A stretch of DNA of 64,000 nucleotides from the NCBI RefSeq assembly GCF_014837155.1, contig NZ_JACYHA010000001.1, positions 124,001 through 188,000 of the forward strand, in the 5' to 3' direction. Position numbers and translations under genes: made by a program. Below are positions 43,537 to 53,731 of this stretch, piece by piece. The notes beneath the pieces are model-generated. The model did no database searches, was not told the DNA's origin, and saw only the letters and a list, made by a program, of their open reading frames with translations. Position 1 is the stretch's first letter. Each line of letters opens with the position of its first letter. Source of the stretch: Litchfieldia stipae (lineage in GTDB: Bacteria > Bacillota > Bacilli > Bacillales > Bacillaceae_L).

Positions 43537-44694
43537 ATGGAGAAGGAGACAAATCGACAACAGAAATTTGACTATACACTGGTTTTCATTTTATTTTTAA
43601 TGGCGATTGTTAGCTGTATTGCTATTAAAAGTGCTCAACCAACCTTACCGGCAAAATTACAGAATGTAAATTTTATTGGGCTACAGCTCCGCTGGTATGT
43701 CATTGGAATTATAGCTGTTGCCGGAACAATGGTGATAGATTTTGATCGCTTTAAAATGATTTCTTGGTATTTATATGGATTCGGAATGCTACTATTACTA
43801 GGTTTATATTTAGGAGTTCCTGGTACTACGACAACAAAAGGGGCAACTAGTTGGTACACTCTACCTGGTATCGGAACATTTCAACCCTCAGAATTAATGA
43901 AGATTATCATGATTATTGTCTTAAGTAAAATAATTGTAGAGCATCGGGAAAAATATCCGATTAACACCGTAAAAGATGACTTCTTGTTAATTGGAAAGGT
44001 ATTACTAACATCAATTCCCCCTATCTACTTACTAAAGGAACAACCTGACATGGGAATGATTATGGTATTTACAGCCATTATTGCATCCTTACTCATTGTT
44101 TCAGGGATTAAGTGGAGAATTATCCTCGGGTTTTTATCAGCTGGTTTGGTAACCATTTCGATATTCGTTTATATTTATTTTTACTTACCTGAGCTCTTTC
44201 CATTACGTGATTATCAGTTAAATCGTTTTTATGGTTGGTTAAAGCCCGAAGAATATTCAAGTGGACAAGGTTTTCAGTTATTACGTTCCTTGCTAGCAAT
44301 TGGTTCCGGAGAACTCAGAGGAAAAGGCTACCAGAATTCTGAAGTTTCCCTACCTGAAGGACATACTGATTTTATTTTCGCTGTATTTTCTGAGCAATTT
44401 GGATTTGTTGGTGCAAGTATTGTGATTTCACTATTTTTCTTACTGATTTATCGAATGATTCATACTGCACTTGAAAGTCATGATCCCTTTGGTAGTTATT
44501 TATGTGCTGGTGTGATAGGGATGATTACATTCCAGGTCTTCCAGAATATCGGTATGACAATTGGGTTATTACCAATCACAGGTTTACCATTACCATTCAT
44601 CAGTTATGGTGGTAGCTCACTTGCTACCTATATGATCGCGATTGGAATTGTATTAAATGTACGTTCAAGAACAAAGAAATTTATGTTTGATTGA
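43537..44694 (+). CDS. RodA/FtsW/SpoVE family cell-shape protein (RodA-like)
   Basis: The ATG at 43537 is favoured by AAAGGA spacing; another in-frame ATG is at 43531. The product has 385 residues with about ten transmembrane helices. The SEDS signatures are GTFQPSELMKI, LPEGHTDFIFAVFSEQFGFV and NIGMTIGLLPITGLPLPFIS, where the MTIGLLPITGLPLP wording is closer to RodA than FtsW. It is a peptidoglycan glycosyltransferase for elongation or a sporulation paralogue. It stands alone and is divergent from mgtE. Confidence 0.85.
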   Translation: MEKETNRQQKFDYTLVFILFLMAIVSCIAIKSAQPTLPAKLQNVNFIGLQLRWYVIGIIAVAGTMVIDFDRFKMISWYLYGFGMLLLLGLYLGVPGTTTTKGATSWYTLPGIGTFQPSELMKIIMIIVLSKIIVEHREKYPINTVKDDFLLIGKVLLTSIPPIYLLKEQPDMGMIMVFTAIIASLLIVSGIKWRIILGFLSAGLVTISIFVYIYFYLPELFPLRDYQLNRFYGWLKPEEYSSGQGFQLLRSLLAIGSGELRGKGYQNSEVSLPEGHTDFIFAVFSEQFGFVGASIVISLFFLLIYRMIHTALESHDPFGSYLCAGVIGMITFQVFQNIGMTIGLLPITGLPLPFISYGGSSLATYMIAIGIVLNVRSRTKKFMFD

Positions 44695-44710
44695 TTTCTT
44701 TCTTAGTAGA

Positions 44711-44750
44711 AATAAGCCATCTTCCATATACTAATGGGAGATGGCTTTTC
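44711..44750 (+). terminator. Terminator of the rodA-like gene
   Basis: AAGCCATCTTCC pairs with GGGAGATGGCTT, followed by TTCTT. Confidence 0.8.
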
Positions 44751-44781
44751 TTCTATAATACATATGATAAGGAGATAAGAG

Positions 44782-45519
44782 ATGAAATTCGACGTGATTG
44801 GTGATATTCATGGATGTTACCAGGAATTTGTAACACTTACAAAAATGTTAGGTTATACGTGGGATACTGGAATTCCAACCCATCCGCAAGGGAGATTACT
44901 CGCTTTTGTTGGAGATTTGACAGATCGTGGACCAGATTCTATGTCTGTGATTAATACAGTTTACGAGATTGTAAATAGAGGTGCAGGCTATTATACCCCA
45001 GGAAATCATTGTGACAAGCTATATCGATATTTCTTAGGTAGAAAAGTTCAAATAACTCACGGACTTGAAACAACTGTGGCTGAATATGAGGCACTATCTA
45101 AAATTGAACAAAAGGAAGTAAAAAAGAAATTTATGTGGTTATATGAATCCTCACCTTTGTATCAAGTGTTAGACAATGGGAAATTGGTTATTGCACACGC
45201 TGGAATACGCGAGGATCTTATTGGAAAAAACGACAAAAGAGTAAAAACTTTTGTCCTGTATGGAGACATTACAGGAAAGACAAATCCTGATGGTACGCCT
45301 GAGCGAAGAGATTGGGCTAAGCACTATAACGGATCAGCCTGGATCGTCTATGGTCACACGCCAGTAAATAAGATTAGAACAGTTAATCATACTGTCAATG
45401 TCGATACAGGAGCTGTATTCGGAGGACACCTAACCGGATATCGATATCCTGAAAGAGAATCGGTTTCAGTGCCCTCCTCAATGCCATATATTGCTGAGAA
45501 ATTTCGTTCTTTAGACTAG
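44782..45519 (+). CDS. prpE: Bis(5'-nucleosyl)-tetraphosphatase (symmetrical-type) PrpE
   Basis: The protein has 245 residues and is a calcineurin-like phosphatase with the metal-binding series [16 protein letters not shown] and GNHCDK, then IAHAG and YGHTP. It hydrolyses Ap4A-type nucleotides; in B. subtilis PrpE also affects germination. AAGGAG precedes the ATG. Its stop is only 3 bp from the convergent stop of the pseudouridine synthase gene. Confidence 0.9.
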   Translation: MKFDVIGDIHGCYQEFVTLTKMLGYTWDTGIPTHPQGRLLAFVGDLTDRGPDSMSVINTVYEIVNRGAGYYTPGNHCDKLYRYFLGRKVQITHGLETTVAEYEALSKIEQKEVKKKFMWLYESSPLYQVLDNGKLVIAHAGIREDLIGKNDKRVKTFVLYGDITGKTNPDGTPERRDWAKHYNGSAWIVYGHTPVNKIRTVNHTVNVDTGAVFGGHLTGYRYPERESVSVPSSMPYIAEKFRSLD

Positions 45520-45522
45520 CTT

Positions 45523-46446
45523 CTATTCGCCCTTCAGTACCATGTTCATATCTAAAGGTAGGTCAATTTGAATCGAAAGTGGTTCCTTACTAATTGGATG
45601 ATCGAAGGTAACCTCAGAGCAATGTAGTGCTTGCCTATTTAGTAACTCAATTGAACCACCGTAGAGATCATCACCGATTAGTGGAAAACCAGCATTTGAA
45701 AGGTGGACACGGATTTGATGTGTCCTACCTGTTTCAAGCTGGAGTGATACATGTGTAACATCTTTCTTATGATAGTGTTGAATGACGTTATAGTGAGTGG
45801 TTGCTTTTTGACCATCAGGATGTACCATTCGCTCAATAATACTATCTGGCTTTCGAGCAATAGGTGCATCAATAGTTCCGCTCAAGGGGTTGATGATACC
45901 ATGACTAATCGCCTCATATCTCCGCTTCAGCCTACCCTTTTTCTGTTGCTCAACAAGAACATGATGTATATATCGATACTTTGCAACAACAAACAATCCA
46001 GAGGTATCACGATCGAGACGATTTACAATATGAATCGTTGAACCTAGACCGATTTGTTGATAGTAATACATTAGTGCATTTGCTAAGCTATTGTTCGGGT
46101 GCTGTCTTGATGGGATTGTCGGTATGAATGGTTGTTTATTAATAATGAGTAAATAATCATCCTCATATACGACATCTAATGGTATTGGCGTTGCTATCAT
46201 TTCACTGCTTGTTATTTCTGATGGAAAAACAAGTGTAAGATGATCTCCACTTTGTAACTTGTACCTGACATTAACTTCTTTATTATTAACTAGAATCTGG
46301 CCACCATTAAATTTGATATCAGTTAAAGCTGTTCTTGAAACTTGATACCCCTTAAGAAATTCCTTTATATCCAGTTTTTCTTCATTATCACTAATCAACC
46401 ACTCTAGTTTAAAAGGAGTACTCAACGTATGATTCCCTCGTTTCAT
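45523..46446 (-). CDS. yjbO: RluA-family pseudouridine synthase (YjbO)
   Basis: The protein has 307 residues. An N-terminal S4-like region ([20 protein letters not shown]) is followed by the catalytic motif [13 protein letters not shown] (active-site Asp) and the C-terminal [12 protein letters not shown]. It isomerises uridines in rRNA or tRNA; the sites are unknown. It overlaps nadF by 4 bp and is cotranscribed with it, as in B. subtilis. Confidence 0.88.
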   Translation of the reverse strand: MKRGNHTLSTPFKLEWLISDNEEKLDIKEFLKGYQVSRTALTDIKFNGGQILVNNKEVNVRYKLQSGDHLTLVFPSEITSSEMIATPIPLDVVYEDDYLLIINKQPFIPTIPSRQHPNNSLANALMYYYQQIGLGSTIHIVNRLDRDTSGLFVVAKYRYIHHVLVEQQKKGRLKRRYEAISHGIINPLSGTIDAPIARKPDSIIERMVHPDGQKATTHYNVIQHYHKKDVTHVSLQLETGRTHQIRVHLSNAGFPLIGDDLYGGSIELLNRQALHCSEVTFDHPISKEPLSIQIDLPLDMNMVLKGE

Positions 46447-47237
46447 CCAGTTATAAAAGAATCACGCACTCTTTTCCAGAACGGGAAAGGCCGGAATCGT
46501 GCAAATCGAATCTTTTCAGTTGCCACTCGACATTGAATTGACTTCACGTCTTTATGTAGCAATGTTAAGTGGTCAATCGTGATTTGAAAATCAACATCAT
46601 TCACTGGCTTTAGCATGCATGTATGATGATTTGGCAAAATCAGTGGGGATCCAACGGTTCGAAATACCCGATTGTTAATAGAAGCCATTTCAGCTATTTG
46701 AATCGCTTCTATTGAAGGATGTAATATCGCACCACCTAATGCCTTATTATAAGCTGTACTGCCTGATGGAGTTGAAATACATAGTCCATCCCCTCTGAAG
46801 GTTTCAAATAATTGCCCCTTGATTTCTAAATCCATCACAAGCGAGCCTTCAATTGATTTTACTGTACATTCATTTAAGGCAAGATATTTAGCCTCTCGAT
46901 TACCATTAATATAGCTTATCGTTACATCAAGTAATGGGTATTCCACAATTTGATAAGGGGTTTTTGCGATAGCAATCACTAGCTTCTCAATTTCTGAAGG
47001 AACCCAATCAGCATAAAAACCTAGATGACCTGTATGTACTCCAACAAAAGCTGTTTTACTTAGCCGATTCTTGTAACGATGGAACGCATATAATAATGTC
47101 CCATCTCCTCCAATCGAGATGACGATATCAGGTTTATCCTCATCATATTCAAGCTCAAAATCAGCTAAATACGTTTTCACCTTTTGCATTAACGCATTTG
47201 AGGTTTGATCACCTTTTGAAGTTACTGCAAATTTCAT
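46443..47237 (-). CDS. nadF: NAD kinase
   Basis: The ATG at 47237 ([10 protein letters not shown]) matches the known N-terminus; an in-frame ATG at 47246 is also open. The product has 264 residues. The GGDGT motif is at 43-47, and [16 protein letters not shown] is the conserved substrate loop. It makes NADP from NAD. It lies between relQ and yjbO in one operon. Confidence 0.93.
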   Translation of the reverse strand: MKFAVTSKGDQTSNALMQKVKTYLADFELEYDEDKPDIVISIGGDGTLLYAFHRYKNRLSKTAFVGVHTGHLGFYADWVPSEIEKLVIAIAKTPYQIVEYPLLDVTISYINGNREAKYLALNECTVKSIEGSLVMDLEIKGQLFETFRGDGLCISTPSGSTAYNKALGGAILHPSIEAIQIAEMASINNRVFRTVGSPLILPNHHTCMLKPVNDVDFQITIDHLTLLHKDVKSIQCRVATEKIRFARFRPFPFWKRVRDSFITG

Positions 47238-47263
47238 ACCATTCACCCTAACTATAATAGACT

Positions 47264-47899
47264 TTAATCTGAATCATTACCTTCTTTTTTCCTTGAGAAA
47301 ATGGCTTGTGCCTCTTGAATCTCTACTCGGATTTTTGACATCTCTTCATCCAATTGAAAGGCTGCCTCTGCTGCTCTCTGTAATCGCAATTCAATATCTT
47401 TTGGAAAACGCCCTCGGTACTTGTAATTTAAAGAATGTTCAATCGTAGCCCAAAAGTTCATCGCCAATGTTCTAATCTGAATTTCAACAAGGATCTTTTT
47501 CTCACCGTCAATGGCTTGAACTGGATAGGAAATAACTAGATGATATGAACGGTATCCACTATGCTTCTTTTGTGAAACATAGTCTCTTTCTTCAATAATC
47601 TCAAAATCATTGCGATTTCTTAATAATTCTACAACTTTTCTTATATCATCTACGAATTGACACATCATCCGAAGTCCAGCAATATCCTGCATTTCTTCAG
47701 ATAATTGATCAAGGGGGATATTTTTCTTATTTGCTTTATCAAGGATACTTGCAATCGGCTTCACTCTTCCTGTCACAAATTCAATCGGAGAGTGTGTACC
47801 CTGCATTTCAAACTGCGTGCGCATTCCTTTTAGCTTCACCTTTAATTCATCTACAGCTTGCTCATATGGAGCAAGGAAATGATCCCAATGTTTAATCAC
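47264..47899 (-). CDS. relQ: Small alarmone synthetase RelQ (GTP pyrophosphokinase)
   Basis: I choose the GTG at 47899 (GGGTGAG 7 nt upstream), giving 211 residues, the length I recall for B. subtilis YjbM; a GTG at 47911 is also in frame. The RelA/SpoT synthetase motifs are present: ITGRVK-type [32 protein letters not shown] and [20 protein letters not shown]. There is no hydrolase or ACT domain. It makes (p)ppGpp. Confidence 0.92.
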   Translation of the reverse strand: MIKHWDHFLAPYEQAVDELKVKLKGMRTQFEMQGTHSPIEFVTGRVKPIASILDKANKKNIPLDQLSEEMQDIAGLRMMCQFVDDIRKVVELLRNRNDFEIIEERDYVSQKKHSGYRSYHLVISYPVQAIDGEKKILVEIQIRTLAMNFWATIEHSLNYKYRGRFPKDIELRLQRAAEAAFQLDEEMSKIRVEIQEAQAIFSRKKEGNDSD

Positions 47900-47959
47900 C
47901 TGCAAACTCACCCTTTATCTATAAATCGATGACAAAAAAATACTTAGAAAAAATGGATA

Positions 47960-48343
47960 TTATGACGACTGTTTAAGAAATATATTTTCTACTTTTTCTA
48001 CCATCTCATCACCATAGTTTGCATTTCCTTCAATATTTCCGATTAAGTATGTAAGTTCTTCTGTCATGTTTTCTAATGTTAATTTATCTTTCCCATCTAC
48101 AAGGACAGGTATATAATTCTTTTCAATCATTTCCTGTAACTCTTTCCACACAGTTATTGGAAAGCTTAAATATACATATTCCGAATCATTTTCCGCTATG
48201 TAAATAAATGATAATGCATCTGAATCAACGAGCATCTGCCCAGTTGCTTTTATTTTTGTTAACTCTATTTGAGCTTCTCCAACTTGAAATTCCACACGAT
48301 TTTCATTGATTATTGCACTTGTAACTTCTATCTTTTTTTGCAT
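47960..48343 (-). CDS. yjbL: UPF0738-type protein YjbL
   Basis: The protein has 127 residues, soluble, without cysteines or catalytic motifs. The sequence (YVYLSFPITVWKELQEMIEK) and its place between relQ and the divergent CYTH gene match YjbL. GGAGA precedes the ATG. The function is unknown. Confidence 0.8.
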   Translation of the reverse strand: MQKKIEVTSAIINENRVEFQVGEAQIELTKIKATGQMLVDSDALSFIYIAENDSEYVYLSFPITVWKELQEMIEKNYIPVLVDGKDKLTLENMTEELTYLIGNIEGNANYGDEMVEKVENIFLKQSS

Positions 48344-48496
48344 AATGTTCTCCTTTCAATTTAAACCCAAAACTATTTTATCACATTCAGCCCTACAAAT
48401 GACATATGACAGCATTTCCCGTAAGACAAAACAGCAAAACTTTGTTAGTATACTATTAAACAAAGTAAAAGAATAAGTAGAGAGGACTGATGTTCC

Positions 48497-49075
48497 TTGA
48501 CTCAAGAACTGGAAATTGAATACAAAAACCTTCTAACGATTGATGAATTTCATTCGGTAATGAAGTTTCTTAACTTATCTCCATCTGATTTCTTAACACA
48601 AAAAAATCATTATTTCGATACACCTGATTTTTCTTTAAAAAATAGACAATCTGCTCTAAGAATACGAGAAAAACAAAATAAATTCACATTAACATTAAAA
48701 CAGCCCCAATCAATAGGATTGCTAGAAACACACCAGTCCTTAACGAAGGATCAAGCATCTTCACTAATCAACGGTGCAACAAACATTCAAGATCAAATCG
48801 CTGTAATTATTGACGATTTAGGAATTAATCCTAGTGAACTCCAATACTTTGGCACTTTAGAGACCTCTCGTGCAGAAGTCCCATATAAGAATGGATTACT
48901 CGTTTTGGATCATAGTTTTTATTTATCTGTTGAAGATTTTGAATTAGAATATGAGGTGGAGGATGCTGAAGTTGGTCTTAAAGACTTTCATGAGTTTCTA
49001 ACACAGCTTCACATTCCGATTCGTCATACGAAAAATAAAATTCAACGTCTGTATCACCAACTAAACCATAAATAG
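48497..49075 (+). CDS. yjbK: CYTH domain protein YjbK
   Basis: The protein has 192 residues with a TTG start; GAGAGGA lies upstream. The CYTH fold signature EIEYKNLL opens the protein, followed by HYFDTPDFSLKNRQSALRIR and KFTLTLKQP, the triphosphate-tunnel residues. It is probably an inorganic triphosphatase or a triphosphate-binding enzyme. It is adjacent to yjbJ (13 bp). Confidence 0.87.
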   Translation: MTQELEIEYKNLLTIDEFHSVMKFLNLSPSDFLTQKNHYFDTPDFSLKNRQSALRIREKQNKFTLTLKQPQSIGLLETHQSLTKDQASSLINGATNIQDQIAVIIDDLGINPSELQYFGTLETSRAEVPYKNGLLVLDHSFYLSVEDFELEYEVEDAEVGLKDFHEFLTQLHIPIRHTKNKIQRLYHQLNHK

Positions 49076-49088
49076 GAGAAACGCATAC

Positions 49089-49706
49089 ATGAAAATTGAT
49101 TTTAAATTATTAATAGAGCTTCAAGCATTGCAAACCTTAAATGGAGCTCAAAATCAATCAAATACAAATGATTCTCTCTTTAAATCCCTTTTTGAGCAAT
49201 TACTACAAACACAGCCAATTGAATCAACTCTAAATAATCAATCAGGAAATTCATTACAATTACCATTACAATCGAACCCATTATTCTCGCAACAAGTGAC
49301 TCCTTTAAAAGCTCAAGATGCTAATGTCCCGTCTAACATACTTGGGTATATAAATGAGGCAGCTGAAAAATACAATATTGATCCTAAATTAATTTCGTCA
49401 GTGATCAAACAGGAGTCAAATTTCAACCCAATAGCTAAAAGTCATGCAGGAGCCACTGGATTAATGCAGCTTATGCCCGCTACTGCAAGGGCTCTAGGTG
49501 TAACAAATAGTTATGATCCAAAACAAAATATTGATGGTGGTGCAAAGTATTTAAGCCAAATGCTTGATCGCTATAACGGTAACGTATCACTAGCACTTGC
49601 TGCCTACAATGCCGGACCAGGTAATGTTGATAAATATGGCGGCATTCCTCCATTTAAAGAAACACAAAATTATGTTAATAAAGTAACCACTAGTTATTAT
49701 AGTTAA
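49089..49706 (+). CDS. yjbJ: Soluble lytic transglycosylase-like protein YjbJ (CwlQ-like)
   Basis: The protein has 205 residues. The N-terminal 80 residues are Gln/Asn/Ser-rich with no clear signal peptide. The SLT (Slt70/lysozyme-like) domain follows with catalytic Glu in SVIKQESNFNP, AGATGLMQLMPATA and LALAAYNAGPGNV. It cleaves peptidoglycan glycan strands. How it leaves the cell is unclear from the sequence. Confidence 0.88.
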   Translation: MKIDFKLLIELQALQTLNGAQNQSNTNDSLFKSLFEQLLQTQPIESTLNNQSGNSLQLPLQSNPLFSQQVTPLKAQDANVPSNILGYINEAAEKYNIDPKLISSVIKQESNFNPIAKSHAGATGLMQLMPATARALGVTNSYDPKQNIDGGAKYLSQMLDRYNGNVSLALAAYNAGPGNVDKYGGIPPFKETQNYVNKVTTSYYS

Positions 49707-49713
49707 AACAAAA

Positions 49714-49772
49714 TACAGGCTAATATGAGTATTTAATTTTTCGGATATTATACTCTTATTAGCCTTTTTTAC
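49714..49772 (+). terminator. Long-stem terminator after yjbJ
   Basis: AGGCTAATA plus GAGTAT pairs with ATACTC plus TATTAGCC and ends in TTTTTT. The loop is long and AT-rich. Confidence 0.8.
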
Positions 49773-49922
49773 GCTTCCCCTATAATTTCCATCCTTAATA
49801 AAGAGCGCTTTGTTTGAGATATCTTCCATCCATTGCTAAAATAAAGGAAGTACAGAAAACTATAACAATGACAATGATAAAAAAAATGATATACAACACC
49901 AACATATAAAGGAGGTAGAATT

Positions 49923-50333
49923 ATGTCCGAATCCTTTCGCTCACCTTTTGATGCTTTAGGTGGAGAAGAAATTTTATCAAAGCTCGTAGATGCGTTCTAT
50001 CATCGAGTCGGACAACATCCTGATTTGTCTCCTATCTTTCCTAGTGATTTATCGGAAACAGCTAGAGTACAAAAACAATTTATGACACAGTATTTAGGTG
50101 GCCCAGCAAAGTACACCGAGGAACATGGCCATCCGATGCTACGAGCAAGACATATGCCATTTGAGATTACCCCTAAGCGTGCCAAAGCATGGCTTGAGTG
50201 TATGAAAGAAGCAATGGACGAAATAGGTTTAGAGGGGCAACTAAGGGACGATTTCTATCATAGACTCGTTTTAACAGCACAACACATGATTAATACTCCT
50301 GATGAGCAATCTGAGAAAGGAGTTTTATTTTGA
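49923..50333 (+). CDS. yjbI: Truncated hemoglobin (group II) YjbI
   Basis: The protein has 136 residues. The trHb fold is visible: [20 protein letters not shown], then [20 protein letters not shown] with the proximal His region RARHMPFEI, and the Trp of KAWLECM. It binds O2/NO. AAAGGAGGT precedes the ATG. It overlaps yjbH by 4 bp; this pairing is conserved. Confidence 0.92.
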   Translation: MSESFRSPFDALGGEEILSKLVDAFYHRVGQHPDLSPIFPSDLSETARVQKQFMTQYLGGPAKYTEEHGHPMLRARHMPFEITPKRAKAWLECMKEAMDEIGLEGQLRDDFYHRLVLTAQHMINTPDEQSEKGVLF

Positions 50334-51202
50334 AATCAAAAAACAGTTCAAACTGGTTAGATTCTGGGCCTTGTGGAAAACGACCACTTGAAATCTATCT
50401 GTTTATTGACCCACTCTGCCCAGAATGTTGGGCACTCGAGCCTATTTTGAAGAAATTATCGATTGAATATGGTCGTTTTTTTACAATTAGACATATTTTA
50501 AGTGGAAGATTAGCGACATTAAATCTAGGGAAACAAAAAATTGAAAACATTGCCCAGGTTTGGGAAAGAACGGCTAGTCGAACTGGAATGTCTTGTGACG
50601 GCAGCTTATGGTTTGAAAATCCTATTGCAACTCCCTATGCCGTATCGATCGCCATAAAAGCTGCTGAATTACAAGGAAAACGATTAGGTCTTCGCTATTT
50701 AAGAAAGCTTCAAGAATTACTCTTCCTAGAAAAACAGGATATATCAGAAGAAGAGGTTCTTATCGAATGCTCTGCAAGTGTTGGGCTTGACGTTGAGGAA
50801 TTTTATCGAGATTTACACTCATCAAGTGCAGCTAAAGCGTTCCAATGTGATTTGAAAATCACTTCAGAAATGGAAGTTGAGCAAATTCCAACCCTCGTAT
50901 TCTTTAACGAGAATATTGAGGATGAAGGAGTTAAAATTACTGGATACTACCCATATGATATGTATGTACATATCATCCAAGAAATGATAGGTGAAGAATT
51001 TAGTCCCCAGGATCCACCTGAGTTAGAGGAATTTATTCGTCATTTTAAATTTGTTGGTTCAAAAGAGGTTGCCGAGGTTTATAATATGAGCATTAATGAG
51101 GCAGAACTTGCGATGAAGAAATTATTACTTAAACAAAAGGTCGAGCAATTCCCCGTCAAGCACGGTACTTTTTGGAGATATATTGAAGAACCAGCAGAAT
51201 AA
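50330..51202 (+). CDS. yjbH: ClpXP adaptor protein for Spx, YjbH
   Basis: The protein has 290 residues with a TTG start overlapping the yjbI stop. It is DsbA-like: [14 protein letters not shown] with Cys30 and Cys33, a cysteine at 15, and [10 protein letters not shown]. It binds Spx and delivers it to ClpXP. The substrate gene spxA lies 7 kb away in the same window. Confidence 0.92.
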   Translation: MKSKNSSNWLDSGPCGKRPLEIYLFIDPLCPECWALEPILKKLSIEYGRFFTIRHILSGRLATLNLGKQKIENIAQVWERTASRTGMSCDGSLWFENPIATPYAVSIAIKAAELQGKRLGLRYLRKLQELLFLEKQDISEEEVLIECSASVGLDVEEFYRDLHSSSAAKAFQCDLKITSEMEVEQIPTLVFFNENIEDEGVKITGYYPYDMYVHIIQEMIGEEFSPQDPPELEEFIRHFKFVGSKEVAEVYNMSINEAELAMKKLLLKQKVEQFPVKHGTFWRYIEEPAE

Positions 51203-51229
51203 TCACTGGTTCTTCTCCTAATCAAAGGT

Positions 51230-51267
51230 ATTAAAAAAGACTTGGTTATAGGACCAAGTCTTTTTTC
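51230..51267 (+). terminator. Terminator of yjbI-yjbH
   Basis: AAAAAAGACTTGG pairs with CCAAGTCTTTTTT. Confidence 0.88.
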
Positions 51268-51524
51268 TTGTCATTTAAGACAATAAAGGGGATGGGAGAA
51301 ATTTTTCACGGTCAAACAAAGGGGTATATGTTTGGTTTGTGACTAACTTCATGTACTTAATATATCAGATTTTGTCGAACAAATACAATAGTTTGTTTGT
51401 TATTTCACAATATTGTCAAATTCTTATAATTTTCTTATCTGCTTGTACATAACATGAAATTAGGTGAACTATTTCATTCTTAATTGAATAAGAATAGAAA
51501 TATGTAGATAAGGAGGTATTTAAG
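51268..51524. other. Gene-free gap ahead of the 61-codon gene
   Basis: AT-rich. It contains ACAAATACAATAGTTTGT (an imperfect palindrome near 51380) and ATTCTTAATTGAATAAGAAT (near 51476), which could be operator-like. No reading frame with a ribosome site is visible. Confidence 0.3.
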
Positions 51525-51710
51525 GTGAAGAGCATTGGTATTATAATTGGATGCATTTTCATTGTCATCTCATTCATTTTTAATATTTTTGGATTAATGG
51601 GAGTATTCCCGTTGTATATAACTGCACCACCATTATTTATATCTTTATTTTTCACAACCTACCTAATTAATTACAGAAATCGTTTCAAAGGTTACAGAAT
51701 GATGAAATAG
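51525..51710 (+). CDS. Small two-helix membrane protein, unrecognised
   Basis: The protein has 61 residues with a GTG start behind a perfect AAGGAGG. Two hydrophobic segments (IIIGCIFIVISFIFNIFGLM and the stretch from VFPLYITAPPLFISLFFTTY) are followed by a basic tail. It is monocistronic with a terminator. The function is unknown. Confidence 0.7.
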   Translation: MKSIGIIIGCIFIVISFIFNIFGLMGVFPLYITAPPLFISLFFTTYLINYRNRFKGYRMMK

Positions 51711-51721
51711 TCTTTCCAAAC

Positions 51722-51771
51722 ATAAAATGCCAGGTTCCCAAGGAATAGATGGGTACCTGACATTTTTATGG
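51722..51771. terminator. Bidirectional terminator
   Basis: AAAATGCCAGGTTCCC pairs imperfectly with GGGTACCTGACATTTTT between the small membrane gene and pepF. Confidence 0.75.
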
Positions 51772-51788
51772 ACAAGTGGTTCAATGAT

Positions 51789-53606
51789 TTAAGAAAGCAG
51801 CTTTTCCATTTCAGTTAATTTTTCTTCAAATACCTTGCACGCTTCTTTGATCGGATCCGATGATGTCATATCGACTCCAGCCTTCTTTAATACTTCAATT
51901 GGATAATCAGAGCTACCCGCTTTTAAGAAGTTATTGATATAACGAGTTACAGCAGGCTCTCCTTCTTCTAGAATCTGCTTACTTAGAGCAGTAGCAGCGC
52001 TATAACCAGTGGCATATTGATATACATAATAATTGTAATAAAAATGCGGAATGCGGGCCCATTCTAAACCAATTTCCTCATCAATGATTATATCTTCTCC
52101 AAAATACTTTTTATTCAGAGCATAATATATTTCAGTTAATAGGTCAGGAGTTAACGCCTCTCCTTCTTGTGCTTTCTTATGAATCGTATGCTCAAATTCA
52201 GCAAACATTGTTTGTCTGAACACGGTTCCTCTGAATCCTTCAAGGAAGTGGTTTAGTAAATACAAACGCTTTTTATCATCATCAATTGTTTTTAAAAGAT
52301 AATCATTTAATAAGGCTTCATTACATGTTGATGCCACTTCTGCTACAAAGATAGAATAGTTCCCATACGTATAAGGTTGGTTTTGTCTAGTATAATAGCT
52401 GTGCACAGAATGACCGAATTCATGTGCAAGTGTAAATAAGTTATTTACATTGTCCTGCCAATTCATTAAGATATAAGGATTTGTTCCATATGCACCAGAA
52501 GAATACGCACCGCTTCTCTTCCCTTTATTTTCATGAACATCAACCCAACGATTCTCAAATCCCTCTTTTAGCACATTAAGATAATCTTCACCAAGTGGTT
52601 TTAGACCTTCTAATATATATTCCTTTGCCTCACTGTAAGTGACTTCCATCTTCACATCTTTTACTAATGGTGTATATAGATCATACATATGAAGCTCTTC
52701 TACACCCAATACCTTTTTTCGAAGTGATACATAACGGTGAAGTAAGTGTAGATTATCATTAATTGTATTAACTAGATTATCGTATACTTCCTCGGGAATG
52801 TGATTATCACTTAACGCAGCTGCACGTGCAGATGAATAATTCCTAACTCTTGCATTAAAGTTATCCTTTTTTATTGCTCCATTTAATGTACTACCAAATG
52901 TATTTTTATATTTCCCATACGTCTCATATACCGCTTTAAAGGCGTCTTCTCTCACTCTTTGATCTTCACTCTCTAAGAAACGTGTATAACGTCCATGAGT
53001 AACCTCGACTTCTTCACCATTCTCATCCTTTATGGTTGGGAAAGTAAGATCTGCATTATTTAACATCCCAAATGTAGTACTTGAAGATGCCATCACTTCT
53101 GAAGCTTCTGCTAACAACGCCTCTTCCTTAGCTGACAATACATGTGGACGCTGTTTGTTAATTTCCTCCAAAGCATGGGCATAGACCTTCAGTTCTTCTT
53201 TTTCTTCTAGGAACGATTGAATTTTACTTTCATCTATTGAAAGGATTTCTGGAACAATAAAGGAAAGAGCACTTCCCACTTGAGTGTATAGATTTGTTGC
53301 ACGGTCATTTATTCCTTGATAAAAGGAATTTGCTGTATCTTGATCATAACGCATATGTGCATATGTATATAACTTTCCAAGTCTTAAAGAAATTGCATCC
53401 TGATAACTTAATGCTTCAAATAAAGTATCAGCTGAATCTCCAAGCTTCCCTTGAAAATCCGAAATCTTTGGAATCATTTCTTTAATCCCTTGAAATTCTT
53501 TCTCCCAATCCATATCTGATTCAAAGATATCCTCTAAGCGCCAAGTATCTTCTGTTGCTAGTTCATTTCTACTCTGAAGCTTTTTTACAGCTGTTTGTTC
53601 TGCCAT
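51789..53606 (-). CDS. pepF: Oligoendopeptidase F
   Basis: The ATG at 53606 follows GGAGG by 7 nt, giving 605 residues. It is an M3B metallopeptidase: zinc motif LAHEFGHSVH and downstream Glu in FVAEVASTCNEALL. C-terminal IPHFYYNYYVYQYATGYSAA is typical of the family. It degrades short peptides in the cytosol. A frame open to 53624 lacks a ribosome site at its ATG. Confidence 0.94.
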   Translation of the reverse strand: MAEQTAVKKLQSRNELATEDTWRLEDIFESDMDWEKEFQGIKEMIPKISDFQGKLGDSADTLFEALSYQDAISLRLGKLYTYAHMRYDQDTANSFYQGINDRATNLYTQVGSALSFIVPEILSIDESKIQSFLEEKEELKVYAHALEEINKQRPHVLSAKEEALLAEASEVMASSSTTFGMLNNADLTFPTIKDENGEEVEVTHGRYTRFLESEDQRVREDAFKAVYETYGKYKNTFGSTLNGAIKKDNFNARVRNYSSARAAALSDNHIPEEVYDNLVNTINDNLHLLHRYVSLRKKVLGVEELHMYDLYTPLVKDVKMEVTYSEAKEYILEGLKPLGEDYLNVLKEGFENRWVDVHENKGKRSGAYSSGAYGTNPYILMNWQDNVNNLFTLAHEFGHSVHSYYTRQNQPYTYGNYSIFVAEVASTCNEALLNDYLLKTIDDDKKRLYLLNHFLEGFRGTVFRQTMFAEFEHTIHKKAQEGEALTPDLLTEIYYALNKKYFGEDIIIDEEIGLEWARIPHFYYNYYVYQYATGYSAATALSKQILEEGEPAVTRYINNFLKAGSSDYPIEVLKKAGVDMTSSDPIKEACKVFEEKLTEMEKLLS

Positions 53607-53731
53607 CTTAATACCTCCATTCATATTAATTCATCAAAAAATTACTATAGTGATTCTATTCATTATTATATCTTTAAATACCTCTTTTTACTAAATATAT
53701 GCTATAGCACTACTCGGAAAAATTATAATAA

